The notes under the pieces were generated by a model. It made no database searches and was not told the origin of the DNA. It was given only the letters and a program-made list of their open reading frames with translations. From Phenylobacterium sp. (GTDB taxonomy: Bacteria; Pseudomonadota; Alphaproteobacteria; Caulobacterales; Caulobacteraceae), in contig NZ_JAUYOJ010000173.1 in the NCBI RefSeq assembly GCF_030697925.1, forward strand, positions 54,845 through 118,844: a stretch of DNA of 64,000 nt, read 5' to 3'. The translations under genes were made by a program, and so were the position numbers. This document shows, piece after piece, positions 41,513 to 49,291 of the stretch (position 1 is its first letter; each line of letters starts with the position of its first letter).

Positions 41513-42541
41513 GTGACGATCGCACCGATCTCGGGCGTATCGCTGCCCAACCTGACCATTCCGGTGACGCCGGTCCGCGCCGTCGCCGCGACCGTGCACG
41601 CCAATACGCCGCTGCCGGAACTCAATCCCGCCCAGATCCAGGCCCTGGCCGTGGCCGAGGTGACGCGGGGCGCCGCGGTGCGGCAGGGTGGCCTGGCGCC
41701 GTTGATCGCCGACCTCTCCCAGGCCGCCCAGGACCAGGCGCTGCCGAGCCCGGTGCGCGAGGCCGCCGTCCGGGTCCTGGCCCACGCCCCGCCGCTCGCC
41801 AGCAATGTCACCGGGCCCGACGTGGCCAAGGCCATGGCCCGCTCGGGCCTGTTCCTCGAGGCCAAACTGGCCGCCGCGCCGCTGGCCTCTCCCGTGGGCC
41901 ATGATCTCAAGGCCGGCCTACTGATGTTGCGCCAGGCCCTGTCGACCTGGCTCGCCGCCGCGCCGGGCTCTCAGGGCCCCAGGTCCGCCGCCGTGCCGCC
42001 GCCGCCCTTTCGGGCCGGCGGAACCCGCGCCCAGGCCCCGGCCGTCAGCAAGCTGTCGCCGGGCGGACCGCCCCTGGTCATGGGTCAGGAACTGGCCCGC
42101 GAGACAGAGGCGGCCCTGGGCCGGGTGGAACTGCTGCAGATTGCTTCGCTGCCGGCCGAGACCGGCCCCGAGGCCCAGGTCACCCGCTGGATGTTCGAGA
42201 TGCCCTTCGTCACGCCGCAGGGCGCGAGCGTCGCCCAGTTCGAGGTGACCCGCGACGGCCGCGGCGATGGCGGCGAACTCGAACCGGTCTGGCGGGCGGC
42301 CTTCTCCCTGGACGCCGAGCCCCTGGGCCCGATCCACGCCCGCGTCAGTCTCGCCGGAGCCCAGGCCGGCGTCAGTCTGTGGGCCGAGCGCGCGGAGGGC
42401 CTGGACCGCCTGCGCGCCGACCAGGGCCTGCTCAGCGCCGCCCTGGCCGCCGTCCAACTGCGCGCCGAGATCGCCGTGCACGCCGGCGCCCCGCCCAGCC
42501 GCGCGCCGGAAGCCGGCCATCTGGTGGACCAGACGTCATGA
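41513..42541 (+). CDS. FliK-like flagellar hook-length control domain protein
   Basis: 342 residues from a GTG. The N-terminal 170 residues are Ala/Pro-rich with low order; the C-terminal 130 (QVTRWMFEMPFVTPQGASVA, QFEVTRDGRGD, WRAAFSLDAEPLGPIHARVS, VSLWAERAEGLDRLRADQGL) match the FliK C-terminal domain that triggers the switch from rod/hook to filament export. The next gene encodes an FlhB C-terminal-domain homologue, so this pair is like ylqG-ylqH of Bacillus. FlhB is the FliK partner. No other flagellar gene is nearby. The start is divergent from rsmA. Confidence 0.75.
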   Translation: MTIAPISGVSLPNLTIPVTPVRAVAATVHANTPLPELNPAQIQALAVAEVTRGAAVRQGGLAPLIADLSQAAQDQALPSPVREAAVRVLAHAPPLASNVTGPDVAKAMARSGLFLEAKLAAAPLASPVGHDLKAGLLMLRQALSTWLAAAPGSQGPRSAAVPPPPFRAGGTRAQAPAVSKLSPGGPPLVMGQELARETEAALGRVELLQIASLPAETGPEAQVTRWMFEMPFVTPQGASVAQFEVTRDGRGDGGELEPVWRAAFSLDAEPLGPIHARVSLAGAQAGVSLWAERAEGLDRLRADQGLLSAALAAVQLRAEIAVHAGAPPSRAPEAGHLVDQTS

Positions 42542-42804
42542 ACCGGCCGCTCAAGGACCGGCTGGCTGTGGCGCTCAAATACGAGGGGCAGGGGGCGCCG
42601 ACCGTAGTCGCCACGGGCCGGGGCCTGATCGGCCAGCGGATCGTCGAGACCGCCCAGGCCCACGGCGTGCCCATCGAGCGCAATGCGCCGCTCGCCCAGG
42701 CGCTCTCCACCATCGAGCTGGAGACCGAGATTCCCGAGCGTCTGTACGTGGCGGTCGCCGAAATCCTGGCCTTCGTCCTGCGCGCCGCCGAGGACCGGCG
42801 CTAG
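42538..42804 (+). CDS. FlhB C-terminal-domain homologue (FlhX/YlqH type)
   Basis: 88 residues, ATG overlapping the FliK-like stop: LAVALKYEGQGAPTVVATGR, GLIGQRIVETAQAHGVPIER and NAPLAQALSTIELETEIPER, then LYVAVAEILAFVLRAAED. This is the cytoplasmic C-terminal domain of FlhB/SctU without the membrane part. The autocleavage NPTH motif that precedes this region in full FlhB is missing: the protein begins MNRPLKDRLAVALKYE. Such FlhX proteins can partly replace the FlhB domain in export switching. Its stop shares CTAG with the convergent GreA-type gene. Confidence 0.85.
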   Translation: MNRPLKDRLAVALKYEGQGAPTVVATGRGLIGQRIVETAQAHGVPIERNAPLAQALSTIELETEIPERLYVAVAEILAFVLRAAEDRR

Positions 42805-43280
42805 CCGACCTCCACGACCTCGACCTCGGCGCCGGCCACCACGGCGGTGTCGCCCACCGACTTGCCCAGCAGGGCTTGGGCGAGCGGCGAGATGTAGGAC
42901 ACCGAGCCCTTGGCGGGATCGGCCTCGTCCTCGCCGACAATGGCGTAGGTCTGGCGGCGGCCGTCCTCGCGCTCGAAGGTCACCTTGCGGCCGAACTGAA
43001 CGGTGTCGCTGGCCGGATCGGGCTCAACCAGCTGGGCATTGCCGCGGCGGGCGGAATAGTAGCGCAGGTCGCGTGTGGCCCGCGCCATGGCCGTGCGGTC
43101 GGCCTGGACCTCGCCCCCGGCCTGGGCGGCGGAATAGGCGGCGCGCGCGGCGGCCAGAGCCTTGTCGATGGCGGCCAGGCCCTTGGCCGTGACCAGGTTC
43201 GGATGTGGCGAGATGGGACGGTCGGGCAGGTCCGCCGCGGCCGCCTCGTGATCGCCTTCCTTGGTGAAGGCGACGCTCAT
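42801..43280 (-). CDS. GreA/GreB-type transcription elongation factor
   Basis: 159 residues: an N-terminal helical coiled coil (VTAKGLAAIDKALAAARAAY, ADRTAMARATRDLRYYSARR) and the C-terminal FKBP-like domain (VQFGRKVTFEREDGRRQTYA, IVGEDEADPAKGSVSYISPL, AQALLGKSVGDTAVVAGAEV). Gre factors enter the polymerase secondary channel and stimulate cleavage of backtracked RNA. The conserved D-x-x-E acidic tip is not obvious in the coiled coil, so it may be an Rnk/GreB-like variant. It is convergent with the FlhX gene with interlocked stops. Confidence 0.85.
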   Translation of the reverse strand: MSVAFTKEGDHEAAAADLPDRPISPHPNLVTAKGLAAIDKALAAARAAYSAAQAGGEVQADRTAMARATRDLRYYSARRGNAQLVEPDPASDTVQFGRKVTFEREDGRRQTYAIVGEDEADPAKGSVSYISPLAQALLGKSVGDTAVVAGAEVEVVEVG

Positions 43281-43361
43281 CGTAACGTCCGTCCCATGGC
43301 CAAGTCTCCTCCGCGTTCACCTCTATATGGGAACGCGGACGATCTGGCGTGGTTCGAAAAA

Positions 43362-44117
43362 TCAGCCGGCCAGCGACTCGACCCAGGTCGCAATCGCCAT
43401 CCAGCCTGCCGTGCCCGCGAAGACCAACGGCACGATCTCCTGCAGCAGGACGGCGGCCCCACCCCAGACATAGACGGGGTGCGGTCGCCCGCGCGTGCGC
43501 CAGTCGTAGACCATGGCCGCGATCACCAGCAGGTTTACGAAGATGCTCGGCGCGATGGTGACCTGCACCGGCGGAGGCCCGACCGCGCCGGGCGGCGCAA
43601 GCAGGACCATGAACACGCGGGCGCTGGCCGCCTGCATCAGCGGGATCATGGCCAGCAGCATCAGCCGCTTGTGTACGTCCGCTCGCCGGTTGTTGGCGAT
43701 GGCGGTCCCGAACAAGCCCGCGAACAGCACCACCGCCGATAGCGAGACGATGGAGAACTGCCGCGCCTGGTCGCCCATGCCGATGGTCTCGGCGACCTTG
43801 ATCGAGTTGATCGCCGCCAGCACCACGGTGAAGCACATGGCCGTGGCGAGCGCGATCCCAGCCAGGCCCCAGTTCCGGTGATCATAGGTCCGGCCCACGG
43901 CGACCAGCGAGGTCTGCGCCAGGTAGAACAGCGTCCAGGTGAAGAAGATCAACCCGTGGACGTGCAGGATCGGCGCGCCGCCGAACGTGCCCGTGGCGAC
44001 CTTGGACCAGTAGGTCGGGATGAAACCCCCGAAGGCGATGACGACGAACACCGCCGCCATGCCCACATAGAACCAGCGTGTCTCGGCGCGCTCCGCGCCC
44101 ATTGTCGTCGCAACCAT
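43362..44117 (-). CDS. Multipass membrane protein of unknown function
   Basis: 251 residues with about seven membrane helices: FYVGMAAVFVVIAFGGFIPT, LHVHGLIFFTWTLFYLAQTS, NWGLAGIALATAMCFTVVLA, FSIVSLSAVVLFAGLFGTAI, LMLLAMIPLMQAASARVFMV, IFVNLLVIAAMVYDW and VWGGAAVLLQEIVPLVF. Histidines in HVHG near the second helix, YDHRNWG and DVHKRLM recur at helix ends and could bind haem or metal, as in some redox membrane proteins. No family is firmly recognised. The gene is monocistronic; 43281-43361 upstream of the next gene shows no features. Confidence 0.7.
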   Translation of the reverse strand: MVATTMGAERAETRWFYVGMAAVFVVIAFGGFIPTYWSKVATGTFGGAPILHVHGLIFFTWTLFYLAQTSLVAVGRTYDHRNWGLAGIALATAMCFTVVLAAINSIKVAETIGMGDQARQFSIVSLSAVVLFAGLFGTAIANNRRADVHKRLMLLAMIPLMQAASARVFMVLLAPPGAVGPPPVQVTIAPSIFVNLLVIAAMVYDWRTRGRPHPVYVWGGAAVLLQEIVPLVFAGTAGWMAIATWVESLAG

Positions 44118-44197
44118 GCAAAACCCCCATTCGCATATCCGCGGTGGGGGAATGTTGCCACGGGCTAAGGCGTGTTCCCAGTAGCAGTTGTTAGGTT

Positions 44198-44482
44198 TTA
44201 GCGGGTCAGCCGCCGCCGGTTGGCGCGGATCTTCCGGCGGTAGTGGGTGACGGCGCGCGCCGGCGCCAGGTGGCCCGTGCCCGACATGAGCGCGAGCGCC
44301 ATGTCCGACTGCAGCGCCATCATGGACTCGGTCTTCTCCGAGATCATCAGGGCGGTCTCCTTGACCGCCGCCTCACCGCCGAAGGCGAGCTTGTTCAGCC
44401 GCAGGGCGATGACCTGCTGGGCCTCCAGGCCCATCTGCCAGGCGGAGAGCGAGAGGGAGAGCCACTGGGGGCTGCGTGTCAT
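44198..44482 (-). CDS. Small phasin-like helical protein, unknown function
   Basis: 94 residues from the ATG at 44482: PQWLSLSLSAWQMGLEAQQV, IALRLNKLAFGGEAAVKETA, LMISEKTESMMALQSDMALA and a strongly basic end HYRRKIRANRRRLTR. The long amphipathic helix and AWxxGxEAQxVIxxR opening resemble small alphaproteobacterial proteins sometimes annotated as phasin-like or antifreeze-like without evidence. The basic tail could bind nucleic acid or membranes. It lies downstream of the DUF885 gene, separated by a hairpin. A longer in-frame start at 44512 adds ten residues. Confidence 0.65.
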   Translation of the reverse strand: MTRSPQWLSLSLSAWQMGLEAQQVIALRLNKLAFGGEAAVKETALMISEKTESMMALQSDMALALMSGTGHLAPARAVTHYRRKIRANRRRLTR

Positions 44483-44503
44483 ATGTGGGTTTCCAAGGGC
44501 GCG

Positions 44504-44523
44504 CAGATGCAACGCCGCATCTG
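44504..44523. other. Hairpin between the DUF885 gene and the small helical gene
   Basis: Perfect 7-base inverted repeat CAGATGC / GCATCTG with a 6-base loop, between the stop of the DUF885 gene (44550) and the start of the small gene (44482). No T-tract follows in the minus direction, so it is more likely a processing, attenuation or mRNA-stability element than a terminator. Confidence 0.35.
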
Positions 44524-44549
44524 ATCAATGGCTGCGCCGGGGTTGCAGA

Positions 44550-46373
44550 TCAAGCGCCCAGGCGCTGCCGCGTCCAATCGTCCACCACCCGCTCCAGCAC
44601 CGCCAGCGGCATGGCGCCCCCCAGGAGCACCAGGTCGTGGAAGGCTTTCAGATCGAACTTCGCCCCCAGGGCCGTGTGGGCCTTGGTCCGCAGGCGGTCG
44701 AACTCCGTGTGGCCGATCTTGTAGCCGCAGGCCTGACCGGGCCACACCACATAGCGGTCGATTTCGTTCTCCGCGGCGCCCACCGGTAGGCCGACGGTTT
44801 CGATCATATAGGTCACGGCCTTCTCACGACTCCAGCCCTGGGAGTGCATGCCGGTATCCAGGACGATCCGCGCGGCGCGATAGAGGAAGGACTGCAGGTA
44901 GCCGATCCTGCCGGCCGGATAGGCGTCGTACATTCCAAGCTCGTCACCGAGCTGTTCGGCATAGAGGCCCCAGCCCTCGCCATAGGCGGTGAAGCCCATG
45001 GTCTTCAGCAGCAGGGGCGCGCCCGGCGCCTCCAGCAGCACCGCGCCTTGGAACAGGTGGCCCGGGACGCTCTCGTGGTAGGTCAGGCTGTTCAATGACC
45101 ATTTCGGCCAGTCCGCCGTGTCGCGCAGGTTGATGTAGAAGGTCCCCGGCCTCGAGCCGTCCAGGGTCCCGCCCTCGGCATAGCCGCGCGGCGCTCCTAG
45201 CTCGATGGCCGGCGGGACCCGGCGGATTTCCATACCGGCCTTGGGCAGGGTGGCGAACACCTGCGGCGTGCGGGCCCGAACGGCTTCCATGGTGCGGTTG
45301 AGGTCGGCCAGCAGCGTCGCGCGGCCGGCCTCGGTATTGGGATAGAGCTGGCTGGGATCCTTGCCGAAGGCGGTGAGCCGGGCGCCCACCGAGCCCTGGG
45401 TCAAGCCCTGGGCCCGCAGCAGGACGTCGGCCCGGGCCGACAGCTCGGCCACCTGGGCCAGGCCGACCTTGTGCGCCTCGGGCGGCGTCAGGTTGGTGGT
45501 GGTGTGGTAGCGCAGGCCGAGATCGTAATAGCGCCGGCCGTCGGGCAGGCGGCTCACCCCGACCTCGTGGACGGCGATGCGGCGATGTTCGGTCAGCAGG
45601 GCGATCTGGTCGGCGAGCGCGCTCGCCAGCGGTCCGTCGACGATGGTCGCGGCCTTGGCGGCCCAATCGGCGCCGAGGCCCTTTTCAGCAGCTCTGCGAC
45701 CCAGGGAGGCGGCCAGGCCCGAGCCCTCGCCCTTCTGGGCGGCCAGGGACCGAAGCTGGGTCAGCGCCTTGTCCAGCACGAAGTCGGGCGGGACGACGCC
45801 CATGGCCGCGTCGGCGCGCAGGCGGCCGTTCTCGTCGCGGACATTCTGGGCGAAGACCGTCAGGCGGGAGAGGTAGGCCTCGGCGTCGGCCTTGGACTCG
45901 ATGAAGTGCTTGGAGTCCAGGAAGTCGGGGATCTTCTGATAGGCGCCGGTGAGCTGACTGACCACGTAGGGCACGGGATAGTCGTAGGAATCGACCCCGC
46001 CATAGGGGAAGGCGGCGGCCTCGGCGTCGCGGTCGGCCAGCCAGGCCACGGTGTCGTACCGGCTCGCATCGAGCCCGGTCAGCGCCTTGCGGTCGATGGC
46101 GGCGAGCTTGGGCCGCGCGTCGATCATCGGCTGGAAGACGTTCATACGCGCGCTGGGCGAGCGGTCGTCCAGTTTCGATTTCAGGCCCGATCGCGGCCCA
46201 GTGTCGAAGCCCAGGCCCGAGGCCGTGGTTGGCGAGGTCCGCAGGATCGATTCGAAGATCTCGTCATAGAGCGCCCTGGCCCTGGCGGCTGCCGGGTTCG
46301 TCTCGGCGCGGGCGGTGTTGGAGGCGGCCAGTGAGGCGATGGCGCCCGCGAGGACGTGGCGGCGATTGAGCAT
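44550..46373 (-). CDS. DUF885-family exported metallopeptidase-like protein
   Basis: 607 residues from the ATG at 46373 (GAGGG upstream), with a Tat- or Sec-like signal (MLNRRHVLAGAIASLAASNT, twin arginine near the start). The protein is long and helical; the metal site is Y-HESVPGH-LFQ near 432-440, the family motif of DUF885 (a zincin-like clan). Flanking motifs SLNSLTYHESVPGH and GMHSQGWSREKAVTYMIETV support it. DUF885 proteins are thought to be peptidases or carboxypeptidases, often periplasmic. The RR at positions 4-5 suggests Tat export. It is monocistronic here. Confidence 0.85.
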   Translation of the reverse strand: MLNRRHVLAGAIASLAASNTARAETNPAAARARALYDEIFESILRTSPTTASGLGFDTGPRSGLKSKLDDRSPSARMNVFQPMIDARPKLAAIDRKALTGLDASRYDTVAWLADRDAEAAAFPYGGVDSYDYPVPYVVSQLTGAYQKIPDFLDSKHFIESKADAEAYLSRLTVFAQNVRDENGRLRADAAMGVVPPDFVLDKALTQLRSLAAQKGEGSGLAASLGRRAAEKGLGADWAAKAATIVDGPLASALADQIALLTEHRRIAVHEVGVSRLPDGRRYYDLGLRYHTTTNLTPPEAHKVGLAQVAELSARADVLLRAQGLTQGSVGARLTAFGKDPSQLYPNTEAGRATLLADLNRTMEAVRARTPQVFATLPKAGMEIRRVPPAIELGAPRGYAEGGTLDGSRPGTFYINLRDTADWPKWSLNSLTYHESVPGHLFQGAVLLEAPGAPLLLKTMGFTAYGEGWGLYAEQLGDELGMYDAYPAGRIGYLQSFLYRAARIVLDTGMHSQGWSREKAVTYMIETVGLPVGAAENEIDRYVVWPGQACGYKIGHTEFDRLRTKAHTALGAKFDLKAFHDLVLLGGAMPLAVLERVVDDWTRQRLGA

Positions 46374-46484
46374 GGGAGATCCCTCGGCTGCGAACCGGGG
46401 GAAGAGGCCACGGCGACGGTTGCTGGGCAAGCGCCCTCAACAGGCCGCAATCGGGAGCGACCTTCACCGTCAAGGAGACTGTCC

Positions 46485-46877
46485 ATGTCCGCTTATGCGC
46501 CACCCTTGATCTCGGCCCTGCTGCTGGCGCTCTGCGCCGCCCCCGCGATGGCGGAAGAGGCGATCTCCACGGCCGGCGCCGCCGCGCCGCCCAGCGCCGC
46601 GGCCGACACCGCCGCCCAGATCGACCGCTGGATCGCCGAGGCGCCTCAGCCTGTCGACGAGCCGACCGTCGATCAGCGTCGCCGTATCCATGGCGAGGTC
46701 GGCGTCGCGGTCGGGACCGGTGGCTATCGCAGCGGCTATCTGGTCAGCGTCATGCCGCTCGGCGAGACGGGCAGCCTCACCCTGGCGATCAGCCAAACCA
46801 AGAATGCTCGAGGCCACTACTACGACCATGGCTTAGGGGCGGTCGGACCGCGACCGCTGCTGGCGCCGCTGGACTAG
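46485..46877 (+). CDS. Small secreted protein, unknown
   Basis: 130 residues from the ATG at 46485 with AAGGAG upstream. A signal peptide (SALLLALCAAPAMA, cut after AMA) leads an Ala/Pro-rich segment and then IDRWIAEAPQPVDEPTVDQR and RRIHGEVGVAVGTGGYRSGY, LVSVMPLGETGSLTLAISQT and NARGHYYDHG. The GEVGVAVGTGGYRSGYLVSVMPLG segment looks like a short beta-hairpin repeat typical of outer-membrane or periplasmic beta proteins. No family is recognised. Its stop is interlocked with pdxA on CTAG. Confidence 0.65.
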   Translation: MSAYAPPLISALLLALCAAPAMAEEAISTAGAAAPPSAAADTAAQIDRWIAEAPQPVDEPTVDQRRRIHGEVGVAVGTGGYRSGYLVSVMPLGETGSLTLAISQTKNARGHYYDHGLGAVGPRPLLAPLD

Positions 46878-47875
46878 GCTTCGCGGCGGGTGGCGATCTC
46901 GTCGGCCATGCGGATGGCGGCGACCAGGCTGTCGGGCCGGGCGTAGCCGCGGCCGGCGATGTCGAAGGCCGTGCCGTGGTCGGGCGAGGTCCGCACGATG
47001 GGCAAGCCCAGCGTCACGTTCACCCCACCCCAGAAGTCCAGCATCTTGACCGGGATCAGGGCCTGGTCGTGATACATGCAGACCGCCGCGTCGTAGCGGG
47101 CGCGGGCGGCTTCGTGGAACAGGCTGTCGGCGGGCGTGGGGCCGACGGCGTCGACCCCGAGTTCGCGCAGCGTGCGGACCGCCGGTGCGACGATCTCAAT
47201 CTCCTCGCGACCGATGGCGCCGTCTTCGCCCGCATGGGGGTTGAAGCCAGCCACCGCCAGGCGAGGCGCGGCGATCCCGAAATCGCTGCGCAGGGCCTGG
47301 GCAGTCACCAGTCCGGCGTTGACGACCTTCTCGATTGTGAGCTTGGCCCCGACCTGGGCGAGCGGCTCATGCACCGTGACCAGGCTGGTGCGCAGGCCAT
47401 CCACGGCCAGCATCATGACCGGGCCCCTGGCGCCGTCGAAACCGGCGCTGGCGGTCAGTTCGCCCAGGAATTCAGTGTGGCCGGCGAACGGGAAGCCCGC
47501 CTCGTAGAGCGGCGCCTTGGCGATCGGGGCGGTGACTAGGCCGCGCACGGCGCCCGACAGGGCCAGGCCCACCCCGGTCTCGATCCACTGGATGATGGCG
47601 CGGGCGGCGGTGGCGGAGGGTTGGCCGGCCACCACGGGGCTGCGCAGCGGCAGGTCGATCACGGGCAGGGCCTCGGAGAACACCCGGCCGCCCTCGTTCG
47701 GCGTAGTGACGCGGCGGACCACGGTGGCGCCGGAGGCCGAGGCCAGGGATTGGTAGTCTCCGACGACGACGAACCCCGGCCCGTCGGCCCGGAGTTGGCT
47801 CCAGGCCTTGACGATGATCTCCGGGCCGATCCCGGCGGGATCGCCCAGGGTCAGCGCGAGAGGTCCGTTCTTCAC
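46874..47875 (-). CDS. pdxA: 4-hydroxythreonine-4-phosphate dehydrogenase
   Basis: 333 residues from a GTG that overlaps the surA stop by three bases (GTGA). The N-terminal ALTLGDPAGIGPEIIVKAW is diagnostic. Metal-ligand histidines appear in FPFAGHTEFLGEL, AVCMYHDQALIPVKML and RTSPDHGTAFDIAGRGYARP. PdxA makes 3-amino-2-oxopropyl phosphate for pyridoxal phosphate synthesis. The order surA-pdxA, often followed by rsmA (ksgA), is widely conserved; here rsmA is about 5.5 kb away. Its 3' end meets a convergent secreted-protein gene. Confidence 0.97.
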   Translation of the reverse strand: MKNGPLALTLGDPAGIGPEIIVKAWSQLRADGPGFVVVGDYQSLASASGATVVRRVTTPNEGGRVFSEALPVIDLPLRSPVVAGQPSATAARAIIQWIETGVGLALSGAVRGLVTAPIAKAPLYEAGFPFAGHTEFLGELTASAGFDGARGPVMMLAVDGLRTSLVTVHEPLAQVGAKLTIEKVVNAGLVTAQALRSDFGIAAPRLAVAGFNPHAGEDGAIGREEIEIVAPAVRTLRELGVDAVGPTPADSLFHEAARARYDAAVCMYHDQALIPVKMLDFWGGVNVTLGLPIVRTSPDHGTAFDIAGRGYARPDSLVAAIRMADEIATRREA

Positions 47876-49224
47876 CGCGTCTCGATCGTGGCCGATGTTC
47901 TCAAGTCGCGCATATAGCGCCTGGCGATCATACTCAGTTGCTGTCCGAACAGTCGACTTTCGATCTGCTCGCTGGTCGCCGCGTCCGCGCCGCCGGCCCG
48001 TTTGGAGCAGACGGCCAGGATATGCAGGCCCGCCGCCGTGCGGATCGGCTCGGAGAGCTGGCCCGGCTGCAGGGTCTCGGCGGCGCTCCGGAAGGCCGGC
48101 GCCAGGTCCTTGATCTCGGCTTCGCCCAGATCCCCGGCCACCACGCCACTTACCGTGGCGGCCTTGGCCTCCAGGTCGCCGCAGCCGGTGACCTGGCCGC
48201 GCAGGGCGGTCAGGGTGGCGGTCGCCGTGCTGACCTGCGCCGCCGACGCGTCCTGTGGCAGGGCCAGGGCGGCCTGCTTCAGGTTGACGACGGCCGCGCC
48301 CGCGCCTGAACGCTTGTCGCGTAGATAGATGATGTAGACCCCGTCGCGCACCTGGATGGCGCGGGAGAGTTGGCCTGGACGCATCTGCTCCAGGGCGGCT
48401 TCCACCTCGGGGGCCATCTCGCCGGCCGCGACCCAGCCGGCGTCGCCTCCGGCGGCGGCCGTGGCCGAGGCGGAGAACTGGCGGGCCACGGCCTGGAACG
48501 GCGCGCCCTGCTGCATCTGGGCGATGAGCTGGGTCGCCCCGGTCATCGCCGTCTCCATTCCGCCCACACGGTTGGCGTCGAGGAAGACCTCGCTGATCTG
48601 GTACTGCGGCTTGGAGGCCGAGGCCGCCAGGCGCTGCTGCTGGGCCTTGACCTGGTCCTCGCCGATGCGCAGGCGCGAGCCGTAGCGACCGCGGATCCAG
48701 CGCTGCCAACTGGTCTGCGCCCGAATCTGCTCCTTCAGGGTGCCGATCCCGATCCCCTGGGCCTCCAGGGAGGCGATGAACTGCTCGGTGGGGACGTTGT
48801 TATTCTTCGCCATGTCGGCGATCTCAGCGTTGAGCTCGGCCTCGTCGGCGACGATCTCGATCTTCTGGTCCTTCTCCTGGCGCCGCAGCTCCTGGATCTG
48901 GAGTCGTTCGTCGACCAAGGAAATCAGCGCTTCGCGTTGGAATTGCTGGATATTCTGCTCGGTCGGCTGGATGCCGGATGTGGCGATCAGCAACCGCATG
49001 CGCTGGGCCAGGTCGTAGGTCGAGATGATGTCGTCATTGACCACGGCGGCCACGGACTCGCTGAGGCCCTGGGGGGGCGCCGGACGCGGCGCTTCGACGG
49101 CCGGCGGCGCGGCGGGCGCGGGGGTCTGGGCCCAGGTGATCGGCGGAGCGCCGACTGCGGCCAGGACGGCCGCCAAGGCGACGCCGCGCGCCGCGAGGCC
49201 CGTGACTTTACGCGCGCGGATCAT
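47872..49224 (-). CDS. surA: SurA-like periplasmic chaperone/peptidyl-prolyl isomerase
   Basis: 450 residues from the ATG at 49224 (AAGGAAG upstream). A signal peptide (about 1-30) and Ala/Pro-rich linker precede the SurA N-domain (SVAAVVNDDIISTYDLAQRM, LISLVDERLQIQELRR), a parvulin-like PPIase region (ASATAAAGGDAGWVAAGEMA, EVEAALEQMRPGQLSRAIQV, VYIIYLRDKRSG) and a second such region near the C-terminus (GDLGEAEIKDLAPAFRSAAE, LQPGQLSEPIRTAAGLHILA). SurA escorts beta-barrel proteins to BAM, and here lies between lptD, a major SurA client, and pdxA. Confidence 0.93.
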   Translation of the reverse strand: MIRARKVTGLAARGVALAAVLAAVGAPPITWAQTPAPAAPPAVEAPRPAPPQGLSESVAAVVNDDIISTYDLAQRMRLLIATSGIQPTEQNIQQFQREALISLVDERLQIQELRRQEKDQKIEIVADEAELNAEIADMAKNNNVPTEQFIASLEAQGIGIGTLKEQIRAQTSWQRWIRGRYGSRLRIGEDQVKAQQQRLAASASKPQYQISEVFLDANRVGGMETAMTGATQLIAQMQQGAPFQAVARQFSASATAAAGGDAGWVAAGEMAPEVEAALEQMRPGQLSRAIQVRDGVYIIYLRDKRSGAGAAVVNLKQAALALPQDASAAQVSTATATLTALRGQVTGCGDLEAKAATVSGVVAGDLGEAEIKDLAPAFRSAAETLQPGQLSEPIRTAAGLHILAVCSKRAGGADAATSEQIESRLFGQQLSMIARRYMRDLRTSATIETR

Positions 49225-49291
49225 GGGTGAGGTCTTCCTTAGCGTAGCGCCGTAGCGTGCGGCCTCATGGCCGCGGTTATCAGTTGCCATA

